Shown here in pieces: positions 46,825-54,960 of a stretch of 64,000 nucleotides of DNA. The notes beneath the pieces were generated by a model. That model was not told the DNA's origin and did no database searches. It saw nothing but the letters and a program-made list of their open reading frames with translations. The translations under genes were made by a program, and so were the position numbers. How positions within the stretch are numbered: the first letter of the stretch is position 1; the number at the start of each line of letters is the position of its first letter. This DNA is from Micromonospora vinacea (lineage in GTDB: Bacteria > Actinomycetota > Actinomycetes > Mycobacteriales > Micromonosporaceae). The stretch spans positions 6,386,001 through 6,450,000 of the forward strand of contig NZ_JADOTY010000001.1 of assembly GCF_015751785.1 (NCBI RefSeq). The letters run 5' to 3'.

Positions 46825-47566
46825 CGTCGTCCTCGTCCTCGAAGGGGGTGCTCTCCCGGCCGCGCAGCACGATGTCGAACTCGTACGCCAACGCCCACTC
46901 CGGTGCCGTGGTGGCGTGGTCGTAGCGGGCGATCATCCGTTCCCGGGCCTTCGGGTCGCGGACCGAGTTGAAGATCGGGTCTTGGAAGAAGAGCGGGTCG
47001 CCCGGGAAGTACATCTGCGTGACCAGCCGCTGGGTGAACGCGCGGCCGAAGAGGGAGAAGTGGATGTGCGCCGGCCGCCAGGCGTTGTCGTGGTTACGCC
47101 AGGGGTAGGCGCCGGGCTGCACGGTGATGAACCGGTATCGCCCCTGGTCGTCGGTGAGCGCCCGGCCCACCCCTTCGAAGTGGGGGTCGAGCGGCGCGGG
47201 CCAGGTGTCGCGTGCGTCGCGGTACCGGCCGGCGGCGTTTGCCTGCCAGATCTCGACCAGGGTCCGGGGTACCGGTCGGCCGTCACCGTCGCGGACCCGC
47301 CCGTGCACGATGATCCGCTGTCCCTGCGGCTCACCGTCGTGCTGGCGGGTCAGGTCGTGGTCGAGCGCACCGAGCCGCCCCTCCCCCAGCAACGGCCCGG
47401 TGACCTCGGTCAGCCGCTGCGGCAGGTAGATCAGTGGGTGTCTCGGCGCCCGCGCCACTGTCGACTTGTAGCCGGGGCTGAGCAGGGATGGGTGGGTCTC
47501 GACGTCGTCGCGCCGGTACCGCGGTAGCACCAGGCCGCCGCTGGCCCGGGTGTCCTGAGTGGTCAT
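46817..47566 (-). CDS. pcaH: Protocatechuate 3,4-dioxygenase beta subunit
   Basis: It has 249 residues; its ATG overlaps the pcaJ stop. The ferric ligands are visible: Tyr115 in AGRYRDARD, Tyr154 in GAYPWRNHD, and His167/His169 in RPAHIHFSLFG. Other matches include YKSTVARAPRHPLIYLPQ and VEIWQANAAGRY. With PcaG it inserts O2 between the ring hydroxyls and carbon 4 of protocatechuate to give 3-carboxy-cis,cis-muconate. This is the central entry step for both vanillate and 4-hydroxybenzoate branches encoded nearby. Confidence 0.97.
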   Translation of the reverse strand: MTTQDTRASGGLVLPRYRRDDVETHPSLLSPGYKSTVARAPRHPLIYLPQRLTEVTGPLLGEGRLGALDHDLTRQHDGEPQGQRIIVHGRVRDGDGRPVPRTLVEIWQANAAGRYRDARDTWPAPLDPHFEGVGRALTDDQGRYRFITVQPGAYPWRNHDNAWRPAHIHFSLFGRAFTQRLVTQMYFPGDPLFFQDPIFNSVRDPKARERMIARYDHATTAPEWALAYEFDIVLRGRESTPFEDEDDDE

Positions 47567-48333
47567 TGTCGTCTCCTGTCGGACTTCGTCGCCTCCAGCG
47601 CCCGCAGCACCGCGAGTTCCCGTGCCGTCGGTGGCTCACCCGTGGTCAGCCCTTCGGCGACGGCGAGGTCCCAGCCGGTGGCCGCCCGCGCCTGCTCCCG
47701 CGTCACGCCGGGATGCAGGCGGGTCAGCGTGAGTTCGCAGGTGACCGGGTCGGGTTCGAGGACGCCGAGGTCGGTGATCACCACTCGGGGGCCTCCGCCC
47801 CGCAGGCCGAGTCGCTCCCGGTCGCCCGGGCCCGTCCCGTACCCGACCGAGGTGACGAAGTCGACCCGTTCGGTGAACGTCCGGAGGTCCTGCCGGACGA
47901 TCACCACGACCTCGCCGCAGGAGGCGGCGATCTCCGGGGCGCCACCGGCGCCGGGCAGCCGAACCGTCGGGGCGTCGTAGTCGCCACCGACGACCGTGGT
48001 GTTGATGTTGCCGTAGCGGTCGAGCTGCGCGGCGCCGAGGAAGCCCACGTCGATCCGGCCCGGCTGGAGCCAGTAGTTGAACACCTCGGGCACCGACACC
48101 ACCGCGTCAGCCGTGTCGGCGAGGACGCCGTCGCCGATGGAGAGCGGAAGCCGGTCGGGCTTCGCGCCGAGGCACCCGGATTCGTAGATGAGCACCAGGT
48201 TCGGGGCGTGGGTCGCCCGGGCGAGATTCGCCGCGGTGCTGGGCAGCCCGATCCCCACGAAGCAGGCGGTGTCGTCGCGCAGCTGCCGCGCGGCGGCGAC
48301 TGTCATCATCTCGTCGGCGGTCCAGTCCGCCAT
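47563..48333 (-). CDS. pcaJ: 3-oxoadipate CoA-transferase subunit B (CatJ/PcaJ-like)
   Basis: It has 256 residues from ATG 48333 (GAGGGA upstream); an ATG at 48363 overlapping the previous stop would add ten residues. The class I CoA-transferase pattern is FVGIGLPSTAANLARATHAPNLVLIYESGCLGA, where ESG marks the catalytic Glu region. Others are GRIDVGFLGAAQLDRYGNINTTVV and GAGGAPEIAASCGEVVVI. Length fits CatJ (about 260) better than classical PcaJ (about 213). With subunit A it moves CoA from succinyl-CoA to 3-oxoadipate. Confidence 0.93.
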   Translation of the reverse strand: MADWTADEMMTVAAARQLRDDTACFVGIGLPSTAANLARATHAPNLVLIYESGCLGAKPDRLPLSIGDGVLADTADAVVSVPEVFNYWLQPGRIDVGFLGAAQLDRYGNINTTVVGGDYDAPTVRLPGAGGAPEIAASCGEVVVIVRQDLRTFTERVDFVTSVGYGTGPGDRERLGLRGGGPRVVITDLGVLEPDPVTCELTLTRLHPGVTREQARAATGWDLAVAEGLTTGEPPTARELAVLRALEATKSDRRRQ

Positions 48334-48359
48334 CGCGTTCCCTCGCTCGTCGCGCTGAC

Positions 48360-49178
48360 TCATGCCGCTGCCCCGGCCTTGTGCACGTGCTCGTCCAACC
48401 AGGCGCGGAAGGTGTCGCGGTGCCGGCTGACGGCGTCCCAGTCCCGGTAGAAGTCGTTGTCGCGCACCGAGTAGCCGTGGGCGTAGGAGGGGTGCGCGCC
48501 GCCGGGCACCTCGGCCACCGCGGTGACCGCCCAGCCGGGCAGGACGACCTGCCCGGGTACGGGTTCCAACTCGTCCACGATCTCCTCGACGGTGACCAGT
48601 GACCGGTGGGCGGCGAGCACCGCCTCCTTCTGCACCCCGGTGATGCCCCACATCTGCACGTTGCCGTTGCGGTCGGCGCGCTGGGCGTGCACCACCGTCA
48701 CGTCGGGCCGCAGGGCGGGGACGGCGGTGAGTGTCTCGCCGGTGAAGGGGCAGGTGATGGGCCGGATGTTCGTCGTGTGCCCGGGCAGGTCGGTGCCGGT
48801 GTAGCCGCGCAGGACGGCGAACGACAGCCCGGACGCCCCGGCGACGTACCGGTTCGCCATGCCCGCGTGACTGTGCTCCTCCAGCTCGAGCGGACGCGGC
48901 CAGGCGTGCTGCACGGCGTCCCGGAAGCGGTGCAGCGACCCGACGCCCGGGTTGCCGCCCCAGGAGAAGACCAGGCGACGGGCGCAACCCGCGCCGATGA
49001 GCTGGTCGTAGATGACGTCGGGGGTCATCCGCACGAGGGTCAGGTCCTGCCGTCCCTGGCGGATGATCTCGTGACCGGCGGCGAACGGGATGAGGTGCGT
49101 GAACCCTTCCAGGGCCACCACGTCACCGTCGCGGACCAGGTGCGCCACGCCGTCGGCCAGCGAGACGAGCTTCGCCAT
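48360..49178 (-). CDS. pcaI: 3-oxoadipate CoA-transferase subunit A (CatI/PcaI-like)
   Basis: It has 272 residues. ATG 49178 follows GGAGGCGGGGAGG. It has SLADGVAHLVRDGDVVALEGFTHLIPFAAGHEIIRQG, SWGGNPGVGSLHRFRDAVQ and HAQRADRNGNVQMWG, characteristic of the longer CatI type (about 280 residues) rather than classical PcaI (about 230). First gene of the eight-gene pcaIJHGBDC-iclR operon; all junctions overlap or nearly touch. The thiolase pcaF that would finish the pathway is not in the window. Confidence 0.93.
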   Translation of the reverse strand: MAKLVSLADGVAHLVRDGDVVALEGFTHLIPFAAGHEIIRQGRQDLTLVRMTPDVIYDQLIGAGCARRLVFSWGGNPGVGSLHRFRDAVQHAWPRPLELEEHSHAGMANRYVAGASGLSFAVLRGYTGTDLPGHTTNIRPITCPFTGETLTAVPALRPDVTVVHAQRADRNGNVQMWGITGVQKEAVLAAHRSLVTVEEIVDELEPVPGQVVLPGWAVTAVAEVPGGAHPSYAHGYSVRDNDFYRDWDAVSRHRDTFRAWLDEHVHKAGAAA

Positions 49179-49219
49179 GGGCCTCCCCGCCTCCTGCGAA
49201 AACCGTGCTGCCGCCAGCC

Positions 49220-49234
49220 GTTCGCTATGCGGAC
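49220..49234. promoter_or_regulatory. PcaR-like operator site A
   Basis: GTTCGCTATGCGGAC. It matches the Pseudomonas PcaR 15-mer as I recall it (GTTCGATAATCGCAC) at most positions and lies downstream of the pca transcription start. Confidence 0.6.
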
Positions 49235-49238
49235 TGCC

Positions 49239-49253
49239 GTACTCATATCGAAC
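49239..49253. promoter_or_regulatory. PcaR-like operator site B
   Basis: On the minus strand GTTCGATATGAGTAC; the first eight bases equal the PcaR site. It overlaps the pca -10 element, the position used by PcaR in Pseudomonas. Confidence 0.55.
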
Positions 49254-49279
49254 GTACGACGGAGGATGGCATCCGTCAA
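49251..49279 (-). promoter_or_regulatory. pca operon promoter
   Basis: On the minus strand TTGACG (49279-49274), a 17-base spacer, TACGTT (49256-49251). The -10 overlaps an operator-like site (49239-49253). The leader to the pcaI ATG is about 65 bases. Confidence 0.6.
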
Positions 49280-49322
49280 CGACAGGCTGGCCCGGCCCGG
49301 CGTGACACGTCCACAGTGTTTG

Positions 49323-49337
49323 GTACTCACGTCGGAC
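49323..49337. promoter_or_regulatory. PcaR-like operator site C (weaker)
   Basis: On the minus strand GTCCGACGTGAGTAC, 12 of 15 bases identical to site B. It lies just upstream of the -35 element of the rightward promoter. Confidence 0.4.
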
Positions 49338-49343
49338 GATGCG

Positions 49344-49372
49344 TTGACGCGAGCCGAGCCACGTGCCAACGT
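49344..49372 (+). promoter_or_regulatory. Promoter of the aldehyde dehydrogenase-pobA operon
   Basis: TTGACG (49344-49349), 17 bases, CAACGT (49367-49372). Spacing and -35 are the same as in the divergent pca promoter. Confidence 0.55.
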
Positions 49373-49389
49373 TCATGGAGAGAACAGCC

Positions 49390-49404
49390 GTTCGGTAAGC
49401 GAAC
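49390..49404. promoter_or_regulatory. PcaR-like operator site D
   Basis: GTTCGGTAAGCGAAC; the arms CGTTCG/CGAACG form a perfect inverted repeat (49389-49405). It lies between the predicted transcription start and the GAGGAGG ribosome site of the aldehyde dehydrogenase gene. Confidence 0.6.
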
Positions 49405-49423
49405 GCCTCCGAGGAGGACCGCC

Positions 49424-50884
49424 ATGACACTGCTGGACGCCACGACCTGGCAGGGCACGCTGCACAGCAACGGCTGGGTGGAACCCGCCGGCGGCACAGC
49501 GCCGGTGCGATCCCCCGCCACCGGGGAACAGATCGGCCAGGTCGGCGTGGCGAACGCCGAGGACGTGACGCGCGCCTGCGCCCGCGCCGCCGCCGCCCAG
49601 CGCGCCTGGGCCGGCACCGGCTACGCCGAGCGGGCGGCGGTGCTACGCCGGGCCGGGCACCTGTTCGAGCGGCACGCCGCCGAGATCGGCGACTGGATCG
49701 TGCGGGAGTCCGGGTCCATCCCACCCAAGGCCGGCGTCGAGACCGACACCGCGGCGCAGGAGTGCTACGAGGCGGCGGCGCTGGCCTCGCACCCGCTCGG
49801 CGAGATCATCCCGAGCGCGCAACCGCGGCTCAGCCTGGCTCGCCGGTTGCCCGTCGGCGTCGTCGGCGTCATCGCGCCGTTCAACTTCCCGCTCATCCTG
49901 GCCACCCGTTCCGTGGCCCCGGCCCTGGCGCTGGGCAACGCCGTGGTGCTCAAGCCCGATCCGCGCACGGCGGTCTGCGGTGGTGTCTCGATCGCTCGGG
50001 TCTTCGAGGAGGCCGGCCTGCCCGACGGTTTGCTGCACGTCCTTCCCGGCGGGGTCGAGGTCGGGGAGGCGCTGGTGGCCGACCCGAACGTACGGGTGAT
50101 CAGCTTCACCGGCTCGACCGCTGCCGGCCGCAAGGTCGGCGAGGCGGCGGCACGCCACCTCAAACGTGCGCACCTCGAACTCGGTGGCAACTCGGCGCTG
50201 ATCGTGCTCGACGACGCCGACCTGGACCTCGCGGTCTCCGCCGGCGCCTGGGGGTCGTTCCTGCACCAGGGCCAGATCTGCATGACCACCGGCCGGCACC
50301 TGGTGCACGAGAGTCTGTCCGAGCGCTACGTGGAGCGGCTGGCGGAGAAGGCGAACCACCTGCCGGTCGGCGACCCGGCGAAGGAGCAGGTGGCACTCGG
50401 GCCGATCATCGACGAGCGCCAACGCGACAAGATCCATGCACTGGTCACGGCCAGCGTCGACGCGGGTGCCCGGCTGGCCGCCGGGGGCACGTACGAGGGG
50501 CTGTTCTACCGGCCCACGGTGCTCACCGACGTCACCCTCGCGACCCCGGCGTACGCCCAGGAGGTCTTCGGCCCGGTCGCGCCGGTGATCACCTTCGCCG
50601 ACCAGGACGAGGCCGTGGAGTTGGCCCGGCAGACCGAGTACGGCCTGTCGCTGGGCATCCTGAGCCGCGACGTGATGAAGGCGATGACCCTGGCCGACCG
50701 GATCCCCAGCGGGGTCGTGCACATCAACGATCAGACGGTGAGTGACGAGGCGGTGGCGCCGTTCGGTGGGGTGGGGGCGTCCGGCACCGGCTCCCGGTTC
50801 GGCGGGCCCGCGGCCAACGTCGAGGCGTTCACCGAGACCCAGTGGCTCACTGTGCAGGGCGCCATCACGCGGTACCCGTTCTGA
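49424..50884 (+). CDS. Aromatic aldehyde dehydrogenase (vanillin/benzaldehyde type)
   Basis: It has 486 residues. GAGGAGG lies before the ATG. Catalytic Glu252 is in LELGGNSALIV and Cys286 in GQICMTTGR; the NAD-binding loop is SFTGSTAAGRKVG. Sequence around APFNFPLILATRSVAPALALGNAVVLKPDP and the GQICM form match benzaldehyde and vanillin dehydrogenases. It would oxidise vanillin or 4-hydroxybenzaldehyde to the acids used by the neighbouring VanAB-like and PobA enzymes. pobA follows 18 bases on, so they form one operon divergent from pca. Confidence 0.88.
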   Translation: MTLLDATTWQGTLHSNGWVEPAGGTAPVRSPATGEQIGQVGVANAEDVTRACARAAAAQRAWAGTGYAERAAVLRRAGHLFERHAAEIGDWIVRESGSIPPKAGVETDTAAQECYEAAALASHPLGEIIPSAQPRLSLARRLPVGVVGVIAPFNFPLILATRSVAPALALGNAVVLKPDPRTAVCGGVSIARVFEEAGLPDGLLHVLPGGVEVGEALVADPNVRVISFTGSTAAGRKVGEAAARHLKRAHLELGGNSALIVLDDADLDLAVSAGAWGSFLHQGQICMTTGRHLVHESLSERYVERLAEKANHLPVGDPAKEQVALGPIIDERQRDKIHALVTASVDAGARLAAGGTYEGLFYRPTVLTDVTLATPAYAQEVFGPVAPVITFADQDEAVELARQTEYGLSLGILSRDVMKAMTLADRIPSGVVHINDQTVSDEAVAPFGGVGASGTGSRFGGPAANVEAFTETQWLTVQGAITRYPF

Positions 50885-50902
50885 CACCGGGAGGAAAGGG
50901 GC

Positions 50903-52084
50903 ATGCCAGGAATGCGTACCCAGGTCGGCATCGTCGGCGCCGGGCCGGCGGGGCTCATGCTGTCGCACCTGCTGCACCTGCGCGGGATCGAGTCCGTGGT
51001 GCTGGAGAGCCGCAGCCGCGACCACGTCGAGCACCGACTCCGGGCCGGTGTCCTCGAACAGGGCTCGATCGACCTGCTCCGCCGCACCGGCGTCGGCGAG
51101 CGGCTGCAACGGGAAGGGCTGCGCCACGAGGGCATCGAGCTGCGCTTCGCCGGCGAGTCGCACCGCGTGCCGATGGCGGACCTGACCGGGCGGGCGATCA
51201 CCGTCTACGGGCAGCAGGAGGTGGTCAAGGACCTGATCGCCGCCCGGCTCGCGGCCGGCGGCTCAATCCTCTTCGAGGCCGACGCGGTACGCCTGGACGG
51301 TCTCGACTCGGACTCGCCAACCGTCCACTTTCGACGTGACGGGCGGGACGAGGAGCTGCACTGCGACTTCGTGGCCGGCTGCGACGGGTTCCACGGGGTG
51401 AGCCGCGGCGCGGTGCCCGAGGGGGTGCTGACCACCTACGAGCGGGTGTACCCGTTTGCCTGGTTGGGCGTCCTCGCCGCCGCGCCGCCGGCGGTGGACG
51501 AACTCATCTACGCCAACCACGAACGGGGCTTCGCCCTCTACAGCATGCGCTCCCCCGAGATCTCTCGGTTGTATCTCCAGGTCGCGCCGGATGAGGACAT
51601 CGACGCGTGGCCGGACGAGCGGATCTGGACGGAGCTGCGGGCGCGGTTGGAGACGGTGCCGGGGTGGTCGCTCAACGAGGGGCCGATCCTGGAGAAGTCC
51701 ATCACCCCGATGCGCAGCTTCGTGGTCGAGCCGATGCAGTGGGAGCGGCTGTTCCTGGCCGGGGACGCCGTGCACATCGTTCCGCCCACCGGCGCGAAGG
51801 GCATGAACCTGGCCCTGGCCGACGTCGCGCTGCTCGGGGACGCCTTCGCCGGGTGGTACGACGGGGGACGCACCGATCTGCTGGAGTCCTATTCGGCCAC
51901 GGCGTTGCGCCGGGTCTGGCGGGCCCAGCACTTCTCCTGGTGGATGACCTCCATGCTGCACCGGCTGGAGCGTGACGACCCGTACGAGACGAAGCTGCAG
52001 ACCGCCACGCTGAGGTACGTCGCCACCTCCGACGCCTACGCCACGAGCCTGGCCGAGAACTACGTGGGTCTGCCCGAGGTCTGA
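50903..52084 (+). CDS. pobA: 4-hydroxybenzoate 3-monooxygenase
   Basis: It has 393 residues, the usual PobA length. GGGAGGAAAGGGGC precedes the ATG. FAD motifs are VGIVGAGPAGLMLSHLL (GxGxxG at 12-17), GCDGFHGVSR (DG motif) and FLAGDAVHIVPPTGAKGMNLALADV (GD motif). EHRLRAGVLEQGSIDLL and GRAITVYGQQEVVKDL match the substrate and NAD(P)H regions. It hydroxylates 4-hydroxybenzoate to protocatechuate. It is divergent from, and apparently shares regulation with, the pca operon that uses its product. Actinomycete homologues often accept NADH. Confidence 0.97.
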   Translation: MPGMRTQVGIVGAGPAGLMLSHLLHLRGIESVVLESRSRDHVEHRLRAGVLEQGSIDLLRRTGVGERLQREGLRHEGIELRFAGESHRVPMADLTGRAITVYGQQEVVKDLIAARLAAGGSILFEADAVRLDGLDSDSPTVHFRRDGRDEELHCDFVAGCDGFHGVSRGAVPEGVLTTYERVYPFAWLGVLAAAPPAVDELIYANHERGFALYSMRSPEISRLYLQVAPDEDIDAWPDERIWTELRARLETVPGWSLNEGPILEKSITPMRSFVVEPMQWERLFLAGDAVHIVPPTGAKGMNLALADVALLGDAFAGWYDGGRTDLLESYSATALRRVWRAQHFSWWMTSMLHRLERDDPYETKLQTATLRYVATSDAYATSLAENYVGLPEV

Positions 52085-52091
52085 AAGCGAG

Positions 52092-52109
52092 CGTGGCGAC
52101 GTCGCCACG
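52092..52109 (+). terminator. Perfect 18-bp palindrome after pobA
   Basis: CGTGGCGAC joined directly to GTCGCCACG, seven bases beyond the pobA stop. It can fold as a compact terminator hairpin; the lack of a loop also allows a protein-binding role. Confidence 0.5.
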
Positions 52110-52290
52110 TAGAGCGTCGTTCAACTAATCCATGACGGGCGTCAGAAATTATTGACTTTCGATGCCGAGGTGACTGACCATGGCCACCACAGCGGCGTGC
52201 GCCCCCACGCAGCGGTAGTTCACCTGCAGATCCGAGGCATCCGCCGACTTCCGACGCACCCACCACCCCCGCCCAGGAAGGGCCTCGTCA

Positions 52291-53265
52291 ATGAAGAAGG
52301 TCATGGCTCTCGGGCTGATCGCCGCTACCGCGATCGCCCTCACCGGATGTACCGACTCCGACGCGTCCAACCCGTCCGAGCAGACCTCGGGCGACCTGCG
52401 CAAGGTCCGGGTCGCGGCGCTGCCCATCACCGAGACCGCCGCGCTGTGGGGCGGCATCAAGGCGGGCATCTTCGCCGAACGCGGGCTCCAGGTCGAGGTG
52501 CTGCCCGCCCAGGGCGGCGCGCAGGCCATCCCCGCGCTCATGAACGGCGACATCGACTTCGCCATCGGCCAGCCCTTCGGCCCGTTCCGGGCCGACCTGC
52601 GGGATCTCGGCGTCGTCATCATCGGCAACTACGCCTCCTCGTACGCCGACGGCGACGACATCAACGCCGTGGTGGCCTCGGCGAAGTCCGGCATCAAGCG
52701 GCCGGCCGACCTCGCGGGCAAGCGGGTCTCGGTCAACAGCCTGGGCGCCGCCGGCGACGTGACGATCATGGCGGCGGTCGAGAAGGATGGCGGCGACCCG
52801 TCGAAAATCAAGTTCGTCGAGGTCGCCTTCCCGGACGCCCCGGCCCAACTCGAATCCGGCAACATCGACGCCGCCTGGGTACCCGAACCCTTTGTCACTC
52901 AACTGAAGGCCCGTGGCGACACCTTCATCGTCGCGCCCTACCAGGCGGTGGTGCCCGGCCTGACCACGCTCACCACCATCACCACCAAGGAACGCACCGA
53001 GAAGGACGCCAAACTGGTCGAGGACTTCACGGCGGCGATGAAGAAGACGTTGGAGTGGGCCAAGGCCCCCGCCAACGAGGCGGCGCTCCGGCAGGCCATC
53101 AAGGACAATCTGGAGCTGCCCCCACCGGTGGCCGAGTCGGTGCGGCTACCGGCCTTCGGCTGGGAGGTCGACCGGTCGAGCCTGCAGACGCTCGCCGAGC
53201 TCGCGCAGAAGTACAAGGTGCTCGACAAGCAGCCCAACTTCGACCGTCTCATCCAGCAGCAGTAG
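52291..53265 (+). CDS. NitT/TauT-type ABC transporter substrate-binding lipoprotein
   Basis: It has 324 residues with a lipobox ALTGC (Cys about 20). The SsuA/TauA-like fold shows VRVAALPITETAALWGGIKAGIFAERGLQVEVLPAQGGAQAIPALMNGDIDFAIGQPFG, then KRPADLAGKRVSVNSLGA, LESGNIDAAWVPEPFVTQL and TLTTITTKERTEKDAKLVEDFTAAM, shown in fragments. This class feeds permeases for sulfonates, nitrate, thiamine precursors and aromatic acids. Between pobA and a CoA ligase gene, uptake of hydroxycinnamates or benzoates is likely. The 52110-52290 stretch before it shows no gene. Confidence 0.88.
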   Translation: MKKVMALGLIAATAIALTGCTDSDASNPSEQTSGDLRKVRVAALPITETAALWGGIKAGIFAERGLQVEVLPAQGGAQAIPALMNGDIDFAIGQPFGPFRADLRDLGVVIIGNYASSYADGDDINAVVASAKSGIKRPADLAGKRVSVNSLGAAGDVTIMAAVEKDGGDPSKIKFVEVAFPDAPAQLESGNIDAAWVPEPFVTQLKARGDTFIVAPYQAVVPGLTTLTTITTKERTEKDAKLVEDFTAAMKKTLEWAKAPANEAALRQAIKDNLELPPPVAESVRLPAFGWEVDRSSLQTLAELAQKYKVLDKQPNFDRLIQQQ

Positions 53266-53278
53266 CCGGCGCGATCCC

Positions 53279-53308
53279 GCCCTCCCCGGCCTCCGGACCG
53301 GGGAGGGC
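53279..53308 (+). terminator. Intercistronic hairpin in the ABC operon
   Basis: A perfect 11-bp stem (GCCCTCCCCGG arm, 53279-53289 with 53298-53308) and 8-base loop between binding-protein and permease genes. Such hairpins usually attenuate or protect mRNA so that the binding protein is made in excess. Confidence 0.65.
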
Positions 53309-53338
53309 CTCGCCGCCCGCCTGACGACGGGAGTGACA

Positions 53339-54139
53339 ATGCGCGTGTTTCCCACCCGACGCCTGCGCGCGTTACGCAAAGCGATGCTGGGCGTCGTCGG
53401 CCTGACCGGGTTCCTCGTCGTCTGGCAACTGATCCCGACGTTGGGCCTGATCAACCCGCTGTATCTGCCGTACGTGACGGACGTGCTGGCGCGGCTGCTC
53501 GAGCAGTTCGTCGACCTCGCGTTCTGGCGACGGCTGGGCAGCACCATGACGTCCTGGGCGATCGGCCTCACGGTGGCGACGGTCGCCGCCGTCGTCCTCG
53601 GCACGGTCGTCGGGTTGGTGCCGTTCCTGCGGCGCGCGACCCACACGATGGTCGAGTTCCTGCGACCGATCCCGTCGGTCGCCCTCATCCCGCTCGCCGT
53701 GCTGATGTTCGGCATCCAGCGGGAGGCCGCCCTCGTCATCATCATCTACGCGTCGTTCTGGCAGGTGTTCGTGCAGGTGATCTACGGCGTCGCCGACGTC
53801 GACGTGGTGGCTCGCGACACCGCCCGCAGTTTCGGTCTGACCCGGCGGGAGCAGTTGTCGCACCTCGTCCTGCCGACCACCCTGCCGTACCTCATGACGG
53901 GCCTGCGGCTCGCGGCGGCGGTCGCGCTCATCCTCGCCATCACCGCGGAGATGGTGATCGGCAACCCCGGCCTCGGGCGCATGATCGAGCTGTCCCGGTC
54001 CTCCGGAGACGCCGCCGGCCTGTACGCGCTGGTCGTGGTCACCGGCCTGCTCGGGCTCGTGGTGAACATCGTCTTCCGGTTCGTCGAGCGTCGGGTGCTG
54101 TCCTGGCACCAGTCGGTACGAGGAGAGGAGCCGCTGTGA
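53339..54139 (+). CDS. NitT/TauT-type ABC transporter permease 1
   Basis: It has 266 residues from ATG 53339 (GGGAG five bases upstream; the GTG at 53333 overlaps it). Six helices. The BPD_transp_1 EAA loop is ADVDVVARDTARSFGLTRREQLSHLVLPTTLPYLMTGLRLAAAVA in part. EFLRPIPSVALIPLAVLMFG is the family signature. It pairs with the second permease encoded directly downstream (GTGA overlap). Confidence 0.92.
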   Translation: MRVFPTRRLRALRKAMLGVVGLTGFLVVWQLIPTLGLINPLYLPYVTDVLARLLEQFVDLAFWRRLGSTMTSWAIGLTVATVAAVVLGTVVGLVPFLRRATHTMVEFLRPIPSVALIPLAVLMFGIQREAALVIIIYASFWQVFVQVIYGVADVDVVARDTARSFGLTRREQLSHLVLPTTLPYLMTGLRLAAAVALILAITAEMVIGNPGLGRMIELSRSSGDAAGLYALVVVTGLLGLVVNIVFRFVERRVLSWHQSVRGEEPL

Positions 54140-54960
54140 CCGCGTACACCGGGCGGGTCGCCACCACGGCACGCCGCCGGACGGTCGGGTCCCGGATCGC
54201 GGCGAGCCTCCTCTACCCGCTGGGGCTGCCGACCCTGCTTCTGGTGCTCTGGGGTCTGGTGGCGACGAGGACGACGAGCCGGTTCTTCCCCGATCCGTTG
54301 ACGATCGCCGAAGCCTTCCGGGAGACCTGGGTCGGTCCGGCGTTCGTCGAGGACGTGCTGCCGAGCCTCGCCCGCCTGGGCCTCGGTGTCGCCGCGTCGA
54401 TCGTGCTCGGCATCGCCGCCGGCACCGTCATCGGCCTGACCCACTGGTTGCGCGAACTCCTCGAACCGCTGCTGGAGTTCCTCCGGGCCATCCCGCCGCC
54501 GGTACTGATTCCGGTGGTGATGCTCCTGCTCGGGATCACGGACACCATGAAGGTCGTCGTGATCGTCTCCGGCGCGGTCTGGCCCATCCTGTTGAACACC
54601 ATCGAGGGTGTCCGGGGGACGGACAGCGTCATGACGGAGACCGCGGAATCGTTCCAGGTCTCCGGGTGGGAACGGCTCTGGTTCCTCGTGCTCCCGGCCG
54701 CTAGCCCACGGATCATGGCCGGGGTCCGTCAGGCCCTCTCGGTCGCGCTGATCCTGATGGTCATCTCCGAGATGTTCGCCTCCTCCTCCGGCCTCGGTTA
54801 CCGGATCGCCTACTTCCAGCGCAACTACCTGATCGCCGAGATGTGGAGCGGCATCCTCCTCCTCGGTCTCGTCGGCGTCTTCCTCGCCGTCGCTTTCGGT
54901 CTCGTCGAACGGCGCGTCCTGCGCTGGTACCACGGAATCAGGGAGGTCAACCGTGCCTGA
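54136..54960 (+). CDS. NitT/TauT-type ABC transporter permease 2
   Basis: It has 274 residues with a GTG start overlapping the previous stop. Six helices after a basic N-terminus. EFLRAIPPPVLIPVVMLLLGITD matches the signature of permease 1, and the EAA loop reads TETAESFQVSGWERLWFLVLPAASPRIMAG. The two permeases are diverged paralogues that probably form a heterodimeric channel, less common in this family, where one permease is the norm. Confidence 0.92.
   Translation: MTAYTGRVATTARRRTVGSRIAASLLYPLGLPTLLLVLWGLVATRTTSRFFPDPLTIAEAFRETWVGPAFVEDVLPSLARLGLGVAASIVLGIAAGTVIGLTHWLRELLEPLLEFLRAIPPPVLIPVVMLLLGITDTMKVVVIVSGAVWPILLNTIEGVRGTDSVMTETAESFQVSGWERLWFLVLPAASPRIMAGVRQALSVALILMVISEMFASSSGLGYRIAYFQRNYLIAEMWSGILLLGLVGVFLAVAFGLVERRVLRWYHGIREVNRA

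Noticed and set aside
48331..48363. Start of the CoA-transferase B subunit at the overlapping ATG (48363)
   Set aside because: The first ten codons are a repetitive GCGACGAGCGAGGG-type sequence that contains the ribosome site for ATG 48333.
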